Origin: Bacteroidota bacterium
Lineage (GTDB): Bacteria > Bacteroidota > Bacteroidia > Chitinophagales > Chitinophagaceae
Length of the DNA stretch: 56,943 bases
Reading direction: 5' to 3'
NCBI GenBank assembly: GCA_018268035.1
Contig: JAFDXI010000027.1
Span: forward strand, 1-56,943
The position numbers and the translations under genes were made by a program. The notes under the pieces are model-generated. The model was not told where the DNA came from, ran no database searches, and saw only the letters and a program-made list of their open reading frames with translations. Below are positions 8,456 through 17,576 of this stretch, one piece after another. The stretch's first letter is position 1, and each line of letters opens with the position of its first letter.

Positions 8456-10636
8456 TTACAGATCAAAAATCCTTCCCTGGTCAATCCTGTAATATCCTGA
8501 AAGACATCCGTCGCCAATAACAGTACCACCACTGTGCAACAAAACAAAAGTGCCACCACGCGGTACGCCACCTAAATATTCAAGGCCAGCCAGGTCTTTT
8601 AATACTATCAGTTTTTTGGTTTTTGGATCAGTAACATCAATGATTGCTTTATTGTAACCAGCTACAAGTTTGGCAATGCTTTCCTGCGGAACAATATTGA
8701 TATAATTGGTGATGACATCTTCATTCAATGGAGATTTTGCAGTGATGCCTGATGCTAAGGTTTTCGCTGTTGTTACCTGTGGTTTGGAAACGGTTTTCCT
8801 GAGTGTCTCTTTTGTAGCAGCTTTTTTTGATACTGTTGATTTTGTTTTTAATGATGTAGTTGCCTTGATACCTTGTACATTGGCTGCATTGTAAAATACA
8901 CCTGAATATGCAGTAAGATCATTCATGATACTTTTAATTTCATCAGGTTTTCTGTAGCTGGTTTCTATATTTGTTGTTGTAATTTTTTTAAATGGATCAT
9001 AAGTGTAATTGGAAGAGTTGGATGTTGCTTTTAATTTAGTTAGACTTGAATTCAAAAAATCTGAAAATTCAAGATACCAGTTATTCCAGGTTAATGGGCC
9101 TTTATAATCCACATCACAATCGAGTAACTGAAATGGCAAACCATCATTTACAATCAGTGTATTGATCGCATTGATCGCATCCTGTTTAGCTAAGCCTACA
9201 TGTCCTTCAATTCGAAAGAAGTTTTCATTTGTCCAGTCTGCAACAGACAATTTTGCAACCATGTCAGCCCTGCCGGGAATGATTGAATCGTAATAACAAA
9301 ATATATTTTGAAGATTGTTGCCGAGAGGATTCCAGGTGTTTAATATTTCATTGGCAGTGTCATTTGATAATACATCATAATAATAGGGGATAGCACGATG
9401 TGCCAATGTATTATCTCCTATTAGGGATGGTGTTGCAATAACTTTTCCAACTTTGGCAGCCTGTTTTTTAAAATCACTTTGCAAAATAAAATTGTTGACA
9501 AGTGCCATCGCCCGCATAAATAATTTTTGGAGTAATTGCCTGTCAAAAATATATGGATCCTGATCTTCTGCGGGTAAAAAATAGTATCTCCATTTATCAA
9601 TATTTGCTTGCATAAATGAACCTAAAATTATTACCCCTTCAATCCTCGTTGAAAAAATCACCGGATACTTCGCAACATAATCATTATAAAATAACAGCAG
9701 TTCATTGACGGCAGTTGAAAGGTCGGATGCAAATGAATTATTGTATTGTTGACAATTTTTGTCTGCTGATGAAGCGATGATAGAAAATTTTGAAACAGCA
9801 GCAGTAAAAGCATTCTTCGCATCATCATTGAGTAAATCGGAAATAATGCTCAATTGTTTGCCTGAGGCACTATTTGAAAAATAAGGCATCAACGTATTGA
9901 TATTTGCTTTCCATGCTGTTAATGAAGCCTGGTAAAAACCTGTAGCGCTGCCGGAGTTTGAAAGGTTTTTTATACGTGCTGCCATTGTTAATGGCACCTG
10001 GCTGTTTATTGTATTCAGTATAGGAAAGAAAGAATTTTGTACAAGAAAAAACCTCGTTGTGAAATTTCTTAAAATACCCTTTGTGTTGCAATCACCCTGC
10101 ACGCAGTTGTCATTTTCTTCATCATGCACATACACCCATGCAAGAGTTATATAATTGGATGTTGCCTGTGATGCAGTGATGGCAAAACTTGCCAATGTAT
10201 TAGTGCCAACTGGTACATCATTGGTATCAACGGAAACGCTGAATATTTCAATACAGTCTTTCAAGACAATTTCAGTAATATCTCCTAAAGAATCTTTTAC
10301 TTTATCAAACTGTATTTTTTCCATTAACTGTTGTGATCCATCTGCCAATGTAATCCAACTCATGTCAATCAAAAGACCTTTATCGAATGTGTCATCATTC
10401 GTTTGTATCACATATCCATCATTAGTGGATGCAGTGCCTTTGGTAATGTTGACCTGTTTCAATGAAACGGTATCAGTAAAGGCAGTATTAAGACCATGCA
10501 CTATGCCATTGCCACATAAAATATATCTTGTAATTTTTTCTTCCTGCCACAGGAAGCTTTGTGCTGCATTCAGGTTTTCACTGGTTAAATACTGGCCGCT
10601 TACATAAACCGGAAAAGAATTTATTCTGGCTTCCAT
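8456..10636 (-). CDS. eCIS-associated protein of unknown function (possible fibre or baseplate accessory)
   Basis: The protein is 726 residues and the last gene of the leftward eCIS operon, 34 nt after the Afp12-like gene. The N-terminus (RINSFPVYVSGQYLTSENLNA, then RYILCGNGIVHGL) resembles the start of uncharacterised proteins often found at this position in Bacteroidota eCIS and phage-tail-like loci. The middle is alpha-helical without a recognisable fold. Residues about 585-630 form a Lys/Thr/Ser-rich linker (KTKSTVSKKAATKETLRKT and on), and the C-terminus is Gly-rich and beta-like (GGTVIGDGCLSGYYRID). No adenovirus-type fibre repeats are visible. Position suggests an outer baseplate or host-contact component, but that is inference. 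Confidence 0.75.
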   Translation of the reverse strand: MEARINSFPVYVSGQYLTSENLNAAQSFLWQEEKITRYILCGNGIVHGLNTAFTDTVSLKQVNITKGTASTNDGYVIQTNDDTFDKGLLIDMSWITLADGSQQLMEKIQFDKVKDSLGDITEIVLKDCIEIFSVSVDTNDVPVGTNTLASFAITASQATSNYITLAWVYVHDEENDNCVQGDCNTKGILRNFTTRFFLVQNSFFPILNTINSQVPLTMAARIKNLSNSGSATGFYQASLTAWKANINTLMPYFSNSASGKQLSIISDLLNDDAKNAFTAAVSKFSIIASSADKNCQQYNNSFASDLSTAVNELLLFYNDYVAKYPVIFSTRIEGVIILGSFMQANIDKWRYYFLPAEDQDPYIFDRQLLQKLFMRAMALVNNFILQSDFKKQAAKVGKVIATPSLIGDNTLAHRAIPYYYDVLSNDTANEILNTWNPLGNNLQNIFCYYDSIIPGRADMVAKLSVADWTNENFFRIEGHVGLAKQDAINAINTLIVNDGLPFQLLDCDVDYKGPLTWNNWYLEFSDFLNSSLTKLKATSNSSNYTYDPFKKITTTNIETSYRKPDEIKSIMNDLTAYSGVFYNAANVQGIKATTSLKTKSTVSKKAATKETLRKTVSKPQVTTAKTLASGITAKSPLNEDVITNYINIVPQESIAKLVAGYNKAIIDVTDPKTKKLIVLKDLAGLEYLGGVPRGGTFVLLHSGGTVIGDGCLSGYYRIDQGRIFDL

Positions 10637-10670
10637 AAAAATATTTTTACTCTTAGGTTAGAAATAATTG

Positions 10671-13600
10671 TTACTTGTTTTTCTTTTTTGCTTGTTTTTT
10701 ATTGGCACTTTTTTTCGATTTTGTCTTTTTTACATTATTGCCATTTTTATATACTGGATTCTTCGTTCCTGATTTTATAGTTGATTTTTTTATTGATTGT
10801 CCAGCCTTGTTTGTTGCTTTTTTTGCAACTGCTTTTATATCCTTTTTTGCAACTGATGTTTTATTGATTATTGTTTTTTCTTTGGAAACAGGTTTTGTTT
10901 TTGTAACCAAATTGTTATTGCTTTTGCCCGCTTGTTTTTTTTCTCTTTTACTTTTAGAAATAACTGATTTCGGTTTATCCTCTGTTTTCTTTACTTCAAT
11001 GACTGCATCTTTTTTTGTTGTTGTAGAATTCGCAAATCCGTTCATGTTATTATATACAAACCAGTCGGTGCTCCCATCACTACCAATGGCAGAATAGTTT
11101 AAAATAACCGGCACTTTCATCAGGTCTTCCTCAGCATTATAATTAATGTTTTCACATTCATTCAGGCTGGATGGTAAATACATATTTTTCAACAGTCCCA
11201 TCATCGCATTTACATCATTCAAAGCTGTATTGAAATCTATGATATCCTGTGCTGTAGGTTGTGCACCCTGAATTTTAATTTTTGCCATTTGCTGGAAAAA
11301 AGTTTCTGTTGTCTTTTCAAACAGGAACATGAGCGCCGGGTCAAGCCAGCATATTTTTAAAGCTACATGTGCTGGTGCTTCTGTGCGGATAAGGCTTTCA
11401 GTAAATGCCCTGAAGTCCATATTATTACTGATGGATAGCCATCCTGGCACTACTACTGTCATTTGCATGCTGTAATAATCAGGCAACAAACAATCAGCGC
11501 CTGCATTATCGCTTCCATTGCCGCATAATGGCAATAATTGTAAAAGCGGTTCTGGATCCTGCTGGTATAATGGTCTTAATAAAATATGCTCTAAAACATG
11601 CATACCAAAATTGGAATCGAAACTATCAAAACGATTATCAGCTACCACTAATTTATCTCCAGGTTGTGGAGTTGTACCTGAAACCATTTTTTCAATCAAA
11701 GTTTTATAATCAATATTATTAAGAGCTGTTACAAGCGATTTGTTTTGTGAGCTTTCAATCCCCAACATTTTTTGTACCCGCAACTGCAGGCCTGAAACAT
11801 TGTCCGTAAAATAAATATCTTTTGTATAATTAAATGCACTGCTTCTTTTGCTGCTGATGACAGGATATAATTTTAAAAAATGAATTTTATCATTGATCAA
11901 TTCTTCAGTAGCAACCTGGTCAAAAAAGTCGCCTTCCATATTCTGTTGAAATTTGAATACAGAATAGTCAACAAATAATTCGTTAAACCTGGCAAGCAAA
12001 TGATCAAGCAACCTGTTACGCCTTGCTTTTTGTTGTGCAGGTGTTTCAAGTAGTTTATTATAATTGTTATATGCCGATTGGAAAAAATCTTTATCAGGAA
12101 TATTTTCATCAACTGCATGTTCTGAAGCCAGCAACAAACGCAGGTCTTTAATCATGTTCTCATTTAAAGTCAATGGAAGCATCACCGGTGATGATACCCC
12201 ACCTCTCCAGGTGAAAACTTTTTTCAGATTATTGAGTTGAGCAAGATAATCTGCAAGCAACTGATCAAAGAATAATAAGTATGCTTTTGATTGTAGCCTT
12301 TGTGCTTTGCGCAAAACTGTTTCTCCATTTGGAATACCATCCATTCCGGTGTAGTATGCAAGCGGAAAATCATTTTGTACAGAATAATAGTTGAGCAGGT
12401 TCCTGTTTTTTCCAGAGGGAATGGGTATATCATTATTAAAGCCTTCAGGTAGTTTTGGGTATTCAACAAAGCTATATGAAGCATATTGGATATCTCTCTT
12501 CGGTGGAAAATAAATCATACCTTTTGAAAACCTGATGTGGTTAAAGATTTTTGTTTTATCCTGTTCAGCCGCATCCGGCATAAACTTGAATACTGCATTG
12601 CTTTTATCCTGAAGGTGAAGGCAATATTGTTGAGTACTTACTAATTGTGTATAAGATCCGTCATCATTCTTTTTATAACTACTGATATTGATTTTTTTTA
12701 CCTGTAAAATGCCAGGTATATCCATTAATAGATTGATGATATCACTGACATATAAAACTTCTTTATGGCCATGTTGTTTTAATTCTTCTTCATCAATAAA
12801 ACCCCTTGTAGCAGCAGGTGCATTAAAAATATCTTCGGTGCGTTTGCCTTTTTCTATCAGCTCGGGGAAAGAATAAAATTGTAACGCAGGATTGATGTAA
12901 TTGAACAATGCACTGTTGATTGCGAGGAAAACTTTATCTGCATTAGCATCTGGTTGTAATTCTATATCTGCACAAACAGCTACCAGTTCTTCTGAAGCAA
13001 TTGTAACTATTTCAAAATCTTCACAAAGGTTACGGCTGTTAAGTAAAATTTTAGTAACATGGTTTTTCAGGCATGATTTATATTCTTCAGGTTGTGCTTC
13101 TACTTCTGTATGAGAGGAACCGGCATCTCTGAATTTTGCAAGTGTTAATAAATATTTTGGATGATGCATTTTTATTGTCTGGTAATCTTCTGCATCAATC
13201 TTTACAGCGTATAAGCCTTTTAATGATAAAGCCTCATATTGATGGCCTGACGGAGGCGCTTCAAGAGAAGTATTTACTAAATCTTTATCAAAATAAATGA
13301 CAGGTTCATACTGTATATCATCCATAGTATCCAGCCATACATTGCGTACGCCTGGTATGCGATCAAGTATCAGTCTCCTATAATCATTGATTGTAATAGG
13401 ATAAGTGGTCAATATTTTTCTTGCAGTGAAAAAATCACTGGCATTTGGTGCATTGTTGCCTGCTTCAGTCAGTAAATCTGCAACAGGAAATGAAGTGCGG
13501 TATGCAAGATCAGTTAAAGCATAACATAATAATTCAAAAATAGTAACACCGGGATCATGGATATTATAATCCGTCCAGAGTTTGCCTGAGAATTGTTGAA

Positions 13601-13694
13601 TATAATTAATGCCTGTGTTGCGCAAGCCTTCATAATCTTCTGCTGCAGTTGCAGGTTTTTTACTAATAACAATATTTCCGTTATCTGTTAGCAT
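10671..13694 (-). CDS. eCIS baseplate protein, Afp12/Pvc12-like, with lysine-rich C-terminal tail
   Basis: The protein is 1007 residues. The N-terminal segment FSGKLWTDYNIHDPGVTIFE followed by LLCYALTDLAYRTSFPVADLL is the hallmark of the large eCIS baseplate wedge protein that partners the baseplate-J protein. The rest of the first 890 residues is a mixed fold typical of this family. Residues about 893-1007 are different: some 115 residues dominated by Lys, Ser, Thr, Ala and Asn (SKSKREKKQAGKSNNN, AVAKKATNKAGQSIKKS, ending ANKKQAKKKNK), resembling linker-histone tails. I take the tail as real because the frame stays open to the natural stop. The gene overlaps the baseplate-J gene by 7 nt. It probably forms the wedge that links the spike to the sheath. 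Confidence 0.85.
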   Translation of the reverse strand: MLTDNGNIVISKKPATAAEDYEGLRNTGINYIQQFSGKLWTDYNIHDPGVTIFELLCYALTDLAYRTSFPVADLLTEAGNNAPNASDFFTARKILTTYPITINDYRRLILDRIPGVRNVWLDTMDDIQYEPVIYFDKDLVNTSLEAPPSGHQYEALSLKGLYAVKIDAEDYQTIKMHHPKYLLTLAKFRDAGSSHTEVEAQPEEYKSCLKNHVTKILLNSRNLCEDFEIVTIASEELVAVCADIELQPDANADKVFLAINSALFNYINPALQFYSFPELIEKGKRTEDIFNAPAATRGFIDEEELKQHGHKEVLYVSDIINLLMDIPGILQVKKINISSYKKNDDGSYTQLVSTQQYCLHLQDKSNAVFKFMPDAAEQDKTKIFNHIRFSKGMIYFPPKRDIQYASYSFVEYPKLPEGFNNDIPIPSGKNRNLLNYYSVQNDFPLAYYTGMDGIPNGETVLRKAQRLQSKAYLLFFDQLLADYLAQLNNLKKVFTWRGGVSSPVMLPLTLNENMIKDLRLLLASEHAVDENIPDKDFFQSAYNNYNKLLETPAQQKARRNRLLDHLLARFNELFVDYSVFKFQQNMEGDFFDQVATEELINDKIHFLKLYPVISSKRSSAFNYTKDIYFTDNVSGLQLRVQKMLGIESSQNKSLVTALNNIDYKTLIEKMVSGTTPQPGDKLVVADNRFDSFDSNFGMHVLEHILLRPLYQQDPEPLLQLLPLCGNGSDNAGADCLLPDYYSMQMTVVVPGWLSISNNMDFRAFTESLIRTEAPAHVALKICWLDPALMFLFEKTTETFFQQMAKIKIQGAQPTAQDIIDFNTALNDVNAMMGLLKNMYLPSSLNECENINYNAEEDLMKVPVILNYSAIGSDGSTDWFVYNNMNGFANSTTTKKDAVIEVKKTEDKPKSVISKSKREKKQAGKSNNNLVTKTKPVSKEKTIINKTSVAKKDIKAVAKKATNKAGQSIKKSTIKSGTKNPVYKNGNNVKKTKSKKSANKKQAKKKNK

Positions 13695-16600
13695 ATTGCA
13701 TTCGTATCTATTTGATGTTGGGCAACAGAAGTGAGGATAACATCTTCACTACTGCCTGTAATATATTCTGCGCCTGTTGTGGTAATCGTATCGTTTGTTT
13801 TAAATACTTCAAAGGCTGTAATAAAATCTATATATGGCCTTTCTTCAATAAAATTGATGATGGAAGATGCATAAATCTTACCGGTGAAAGAAGGTGAGAT
13901 ATCTTTATTCAAGATCCATGGCGCCAAAAATTGTTGAAGCTCTGTATTTAATTGTGTACTGTAATAATTTTCATCAAACCCATCCTTTATTTTCACACTG
14001 CATTTTACTGTTATTGTTTCATACACAGGGTTGATGAATTTGATATTTGCAAATGTTGTCATGAACCCGTTTATATATTCTTCAGCCTGGGTAAGGATAC
14101 CTTTACTGATGCGGGGCTGCAACAAATCTTTTTCTGCGATATTGATTGTAGAAGGCAGGGCCACACATAAGATATTGCCGGGAGCATACATACTATCCTG
14201 CACTGCATGTGAAATACATTTTAATTTATAAATAGATGGAAATTTTTCAAGCACCAGGTGTTCATAATCCCAGATATTCCAGCTTCTTTTTTTATGTCTT
14301 AATCTTTCACTCACCCTTGTATAAAAATGTTCTGATTGTTCCGCCATTGCACCATTGTAAGATGCAGATGGTTGTGATACAGATTTGATACCGGTAATTT
14401 TTATAACAGGTTTTGTAATGCTGCCCGCAGGCAAAGGAGATTGCAGGTGATATGGGTCATTACCACGATCGCTGAAAACTGCTTCCACAGCATTTGAAAA
14501 AATATCAATGATGGAAGGATATGCATTGGCGCTTGAAGAAGAAACAACTTTTATCCAGGTTAAATTTTCCCCCATTAAAGTATTGGGCAACAATGCTGCA
14601 TCCGGGATAGCAAAAGAAATGAAACCACTTTCAGTAAAATCGAAGCTGGTGTTAATAGTAATTTCTTCAAACCTGAATTTTATCCATTCATCACCTGAAA
14701 GGTAATACCACTCTGCTTTTTCATTGATAATGGCATCAATTGCTTCTGTGCCATCAAGTCTTGAAATATATAGATTGATAATTTGCGGAACTGTACAGCC
14801 TGCAATGCCGATAAACAACTGGCCATTAGAAAAATAATCAGTTGACACTAATGTGTCCTGTGATGATTGTATAATTGAATACCCAAAAGGATGTAGTTGT
14901 AATAACTGGTGTTCCGGTTTCTTCACTACATCAACTGTATCATCTTTTACATAATCAAGATGCAGGCTATTAAACTCAGGAGTATAAGGTTGTGGCGGAA
15001 TAGCCATTTGTGCTGCATTGGGGTGTGTTGCATTATAAGTAATATTGTAGGTTAACACATGCGGAAAAAACTGGTGGCCGAAATCATAACCCAACGTTAC
15101 TTTAGCAAAACCCCATTTGGAAGATTCATCGAAATCATTTGTGGCAGTGATATCAAATTCGTCTTTGATTATATTGTCCGTGTGAAAAGTATTATAGAAA
15201 TCTTCTTTACCGGTTTTGACATATTTTTCAGGTGCATCTTCTTTGGCTTTTACCCATTGTCCGCCGCTAAGTAATTCAAGTTTGCCAGGCAAATTTCCCT
15301 GGTCAAATTTTCCACTTGTATTCAATGGTTTGAATGTAGCCCATTGATTGCTGAATGCGACTGCAACCTGTTTGCTGATGGATGGGTCATTGGCAGTATT
15401 CAGATAAGTTTGATAAGAAGAATAATATTTTCCCATATTGCCCGGTGCGCCTTTCCAGTTGGTGGCAAAATGTAACGTCTTCAGGTATTTGTTGAAAATT
15501 TCAGTATTCCCGATAGTGAAAAATGATTTGTTTTTTACGGGTATGTTACCAAATGGTTTGAATGCCTGTAATGGATTTAATTTGCCATTATCATTGGTGA
15601 TGGTGAAAGATTTTACACCTTCAACATTCATGATAATTTTTTTAATGCTGTTTGCTTTCAAGCCTGATAAAAAATTTATAGAAGTATTGAAATTTGAATC
15701 GTTGTTGATCAAAACTTTTACAACAGGATAAGTGCATGCATAACCTGACTGATGAATTTTCTCATCATAAGCAATCACAGCAGGTAATGCATCATCAATC
15801 TTTATCAGTAAAAACTGTTTGGATGTTTCTGAACTGGAATTATTAATTCCAGGTGCAACATCAACTTCGGCTTTTATCCAGCCTTTGGGCGCTGTATAAA
15901 AAGCTGTAAGAGATGTTCTTGGTAAATTCTTTCCACCATCAATTTCTATACTCAATCTCCGCTTACCTTCTTTCGCCAGCAATAAAGGCGAACTGATTGC
16001 AAAGCCAATATTGGCTGCAACATTTTTTGTTGAACCGAAAGGATACCAGCTACTGATATTGTTTTGGGTAAATTTATTTTCAGATAGTGCATCGGTGGCT
16101 ATAAACAAACCCTTTGTTTGAGAAGATTGTATATCTGCAAAAACAGTTTTTATTTTTGAAACCGAAACCTGGTTCACGATAATTTCTCTTGTTGTTGTAT
16201 AAACAAGGTTTTTGCCAGTTGCATCTTTACCTGCATCCAGTTCTCTGCCAGTTTCCACTTTTGCAGAAGCAGTATTTTTTTCAGGTTGAAATAAGACGGC
16301 CACATTATCAGGTACCGCTGCTTGAGGTTGTAATTGCAATACATCTTCGTAATAAAAATCAAGATGGCGGTTTGTGAATTTATTAAAATCATCACGATTG
16401 GTCTGATAAGTTTTTAAAAAGGAGAGGAGGAGTCCAAGGTGTGGTGGTACATTTCCATTTGCAAGAAGGCTATCAATATTGGAAATACGTAATTTTTTAT
16501 TTTTATAGTCGTATAAATAATCATAAAACTCATTCCATCTTCCCCATTCATTTAAAGTAGTGTCATAATATTTTACAAGTGTTGCATATTCTGCAACCTG

Positions 16601-16732
16601 TTCAACAATTTGTTCAATGCTGCGGTTGTCCGGTTTAAAAAAGCCATCAGATATTCCTTCGGGAAAACGCTGCCATTGGTAGGTGCCTTCTCTCTTCAAC
16701 GGGTGTGGTATATTATTACAGCTTTTAATCAT
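13688..16732 (-). CDS. eCIS baseplate J-like protein (Afp11/Pvc11, gp6/gp47-related)
   Basis: The protein is 1014 residues. The diagnostic region lies in the C-terminal third, FYTRVSERLRHKKRSWNIWD and then YEHLVLEKFPSIYKLKC, which matches the baseplate-J module in which the wedge rings contact each other. It is followed by ITVKCSVKIKDGFDENYYS and a short fold typical of gp6/gp47-like proteins. The long N-terminal part (about 1-780) is beta-rich and typical of the enlarged eCIS version. The product should form, with the Afp12-like protein, the ring that triggers sheath contraction. It follows gp25 after 26 nt and overlaps the downstream gene. Confidence 0.9.
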   Translation of the reverse strand: MIKSCNNIPHPLKREGTYQWQRFPEGISDGFFKPDNRSIEQIVEQVAEYATLVKYYDTTLNEWGRWNEFYDYLYDYKNKKLRISNIDSLLANGNVPPHLGLLLSFLKTYQTNRDDFNKFTNRHLDFYYEDVLQLQPQAAVPDNVAVLFQPEKNTASAKVETGRELDAGKDATGKNLVYTTTREIIVNQVSVSKIKTVFADIQSSQTKGLFIATDALSENKFTQNNISSWYPFGSTKNVAANIGFAISSPLLLAKEGKRRLSIEIDGGKNLPRTSLTAFYTAPKGWIKAEVDVAPGINNSSSETSKQFLLIKIDDALPAVIAYDEKIHQSGYACTYPVVKVLINNDSNFNTSINFLSGLKANSIKKIIMNVEGVKSFTITNDNGKLNPLQAFKPFGNIPVKNKSFFTIGNTEIFNKYLKTLHFATNWKGAPGNMGKYYSSYQTYLNTANDPSISKQVAVAFSNQWATFKPLNTSGKFDQGNLPGKLELLSGGQWVKAKEDAPEKYVKTGKEDFYNTFHTDNIIKDEFDITATNDFDESSKWGFAKVTLGYDFGHQFFPHVLTYNITYNATHPNAAQMAIPPQPYTPEFNSLHLDYVKDDTVDVVKKPEHQLLQLHPFGYSIIQSSQDTLVSTDYFSNGQLFIGIAGCTVPQIINLYISRLDGTEAIDAIINEKAEWYYLSGDEWIKFRFEEITINTSFDFTESGFISFAIPDAALLPNTLMGENLTWIKVVSSSSANAYPSIIDIFSNAVEAVFSDRGNDPYHLQSPLPAGSITKPVIKITGIKSVSQPSASYNGAMAEQSEHFYTRVSERLRHKKRSWNIWDYEHLVLEKFPSIYKLKCISHAVQDSMYAPGNILCVALPSTINIAEKDLLQPRISKGILTQAEEYINGFMTTFANIKFINPVYETITVKCSVKIKDGFDENYYSTQLNTELQQFLAPWILNKDISPSFTGKIYASSIINFIEERPYIDFITAFEVFKTNDTITTTGAEYITGSSEDVILTSVAQHQIDTNAIC

Positions 16733-16758
16733 TTATAAAAAATTTCATTCATTAATTT

Positions 16759-17181
16759 TTATGCTCCACTATTTAATACAAGATTTCCTTCATCCAGATA
16801 AAACGGGAATACAAGGTTTTGCCTGGAGTTGGTACTTCTGATAGTATAAGCAACATTCACCAGTATTATGCCTTCTTCTGCTGTAGATTCTATGTTCACA
16901 TTATCAGGTGATATTCTTGGCTCGAAATAATAAATTGCCGTAAACACCAGGTCTTTTATATAAGTAATAAGCGATTCATTGATGGCTTCAAAAATTAATA
17001 CATCCATATTGCATCCATAAGCCGGTTGCATGATGCGTTCACCGACTCTTGTTGTCAGCAACACCTGCAGGCTGTTTTGAATATCATCTTCATCACTCAA
17101 CATAATATTGCTTGCCCCTGCTTTACTAAACTCTATTGGGAATTTCCAGCCTGTTCCTAAAAATGAATTTGTTGTTGCCAT
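16759..17181 (-). CDS. eCIS baseplate gp25/GPW-like protein (Afp9/Pvc9)
   Basis: The protein is 140 residues. FPIEFSKAGASNIMLSDEDD, IQNSLQVLLTTRVGERIMQP and YGCNMDVLIFEAINES form the GPW/gp25 core, including the conserved RxGER-x-MxPxYG motif. In T4 and in contractile injection systems this small wedge protein nucleates the sheath by supplying a strand that continues the sheath handshake. Length is standard. It follows the PAAR gene after 70 nt and precedes baseplate J, the usual eCIS order. Confidence 0.93.
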   Translation of the reverse strand: MATTNSFLGTGWKFPIEFSKAGASNIMLSDEDDIQNSLQVLLTTRVGERIMQPAYGCNMDVLIFEAINESLITYIKDLVFTAIYYFEPRISPDNVNIESTAEEGIILVNVAYTIRSTNSRQNLVFPFYLDEGNLVLNSGA

Positions 17182-17251
17182 CTCAAAAAGTATTTTATTA
17201 ATTTAGTTAATAAGAAACATTTTTGTTTATTGAAAATCCTGACTATAATAT

Positions 17252-17533
17252 TTAACCTCCAATCATCACTGTTACACAACCTACTGCCGGCATTGCACCA
17301 CAAATGCAAACATCTGTTGTACGAATAGCAGGTTTGCCACCAATCATTACCGTTGTACTGCCCATTGGAAAAGGGCTTGATGTAATATGTCCGGTGTTGG
17401 GCGGTATTACACAAATGTGGGTATCACCCATGACACAGGCTGGCATGCCTCCAATTAACACTGTCGGGCAACCCGGCCCAATGATGGTGCCACCATGATT
17501 GGTAATATCTCCTACTCTTGCTGCTGCCGGCAT
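17252..17533 (-). CDS. PAAR-domain spike tip protein (Afp10/Pvc10)
   Basis: The protein is 93 residues and nearly all PAAR repeat. It has MPAAARVGDITNHGGTII, CPTVLIGGMPACVMGDTHIC and STTVMIGGKPAIRTTDVCIC, with His and Cys residues placed to hold the zinc at the tip of the cone. In contractile systems this protein sharpens the VgrG-like spike and pierces the target envelope. No effector domain is appended. It lies 43 nt downstream of the spike gene. The start MPAAARVGD is canonical for the family. Confidence 0.95.
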   Translation of the reverse strand: MPAAARVGDITNHGGTIIGPGCPTVLIGGMPACVMGDTHICVIPPNTGHITSSPFPMGSTTVMIGGKPAIRTTDVCICGAMPAVGCVTVMIGG

Positions 17534-17576
17534 TCTATTATCCTCCTCTTTTTATTTTCTATTTTATTCAATTCAT

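Noticed and set aside
8163-8456. Small gene between panB and the eCIS operon
   Set aside because: No frame with a credible start and no coding pattern; the stretch holds two hairpins instead.
10675-11097. Open frame on the plus strand encoding a very hydrophobic, Phe-rich protein
   Set aside because: It is the antisense of the lysine-rich baseplate tail; AAA/AAG codons read as TTT/CTT on the other strand, producing the hydrophobic shadow.
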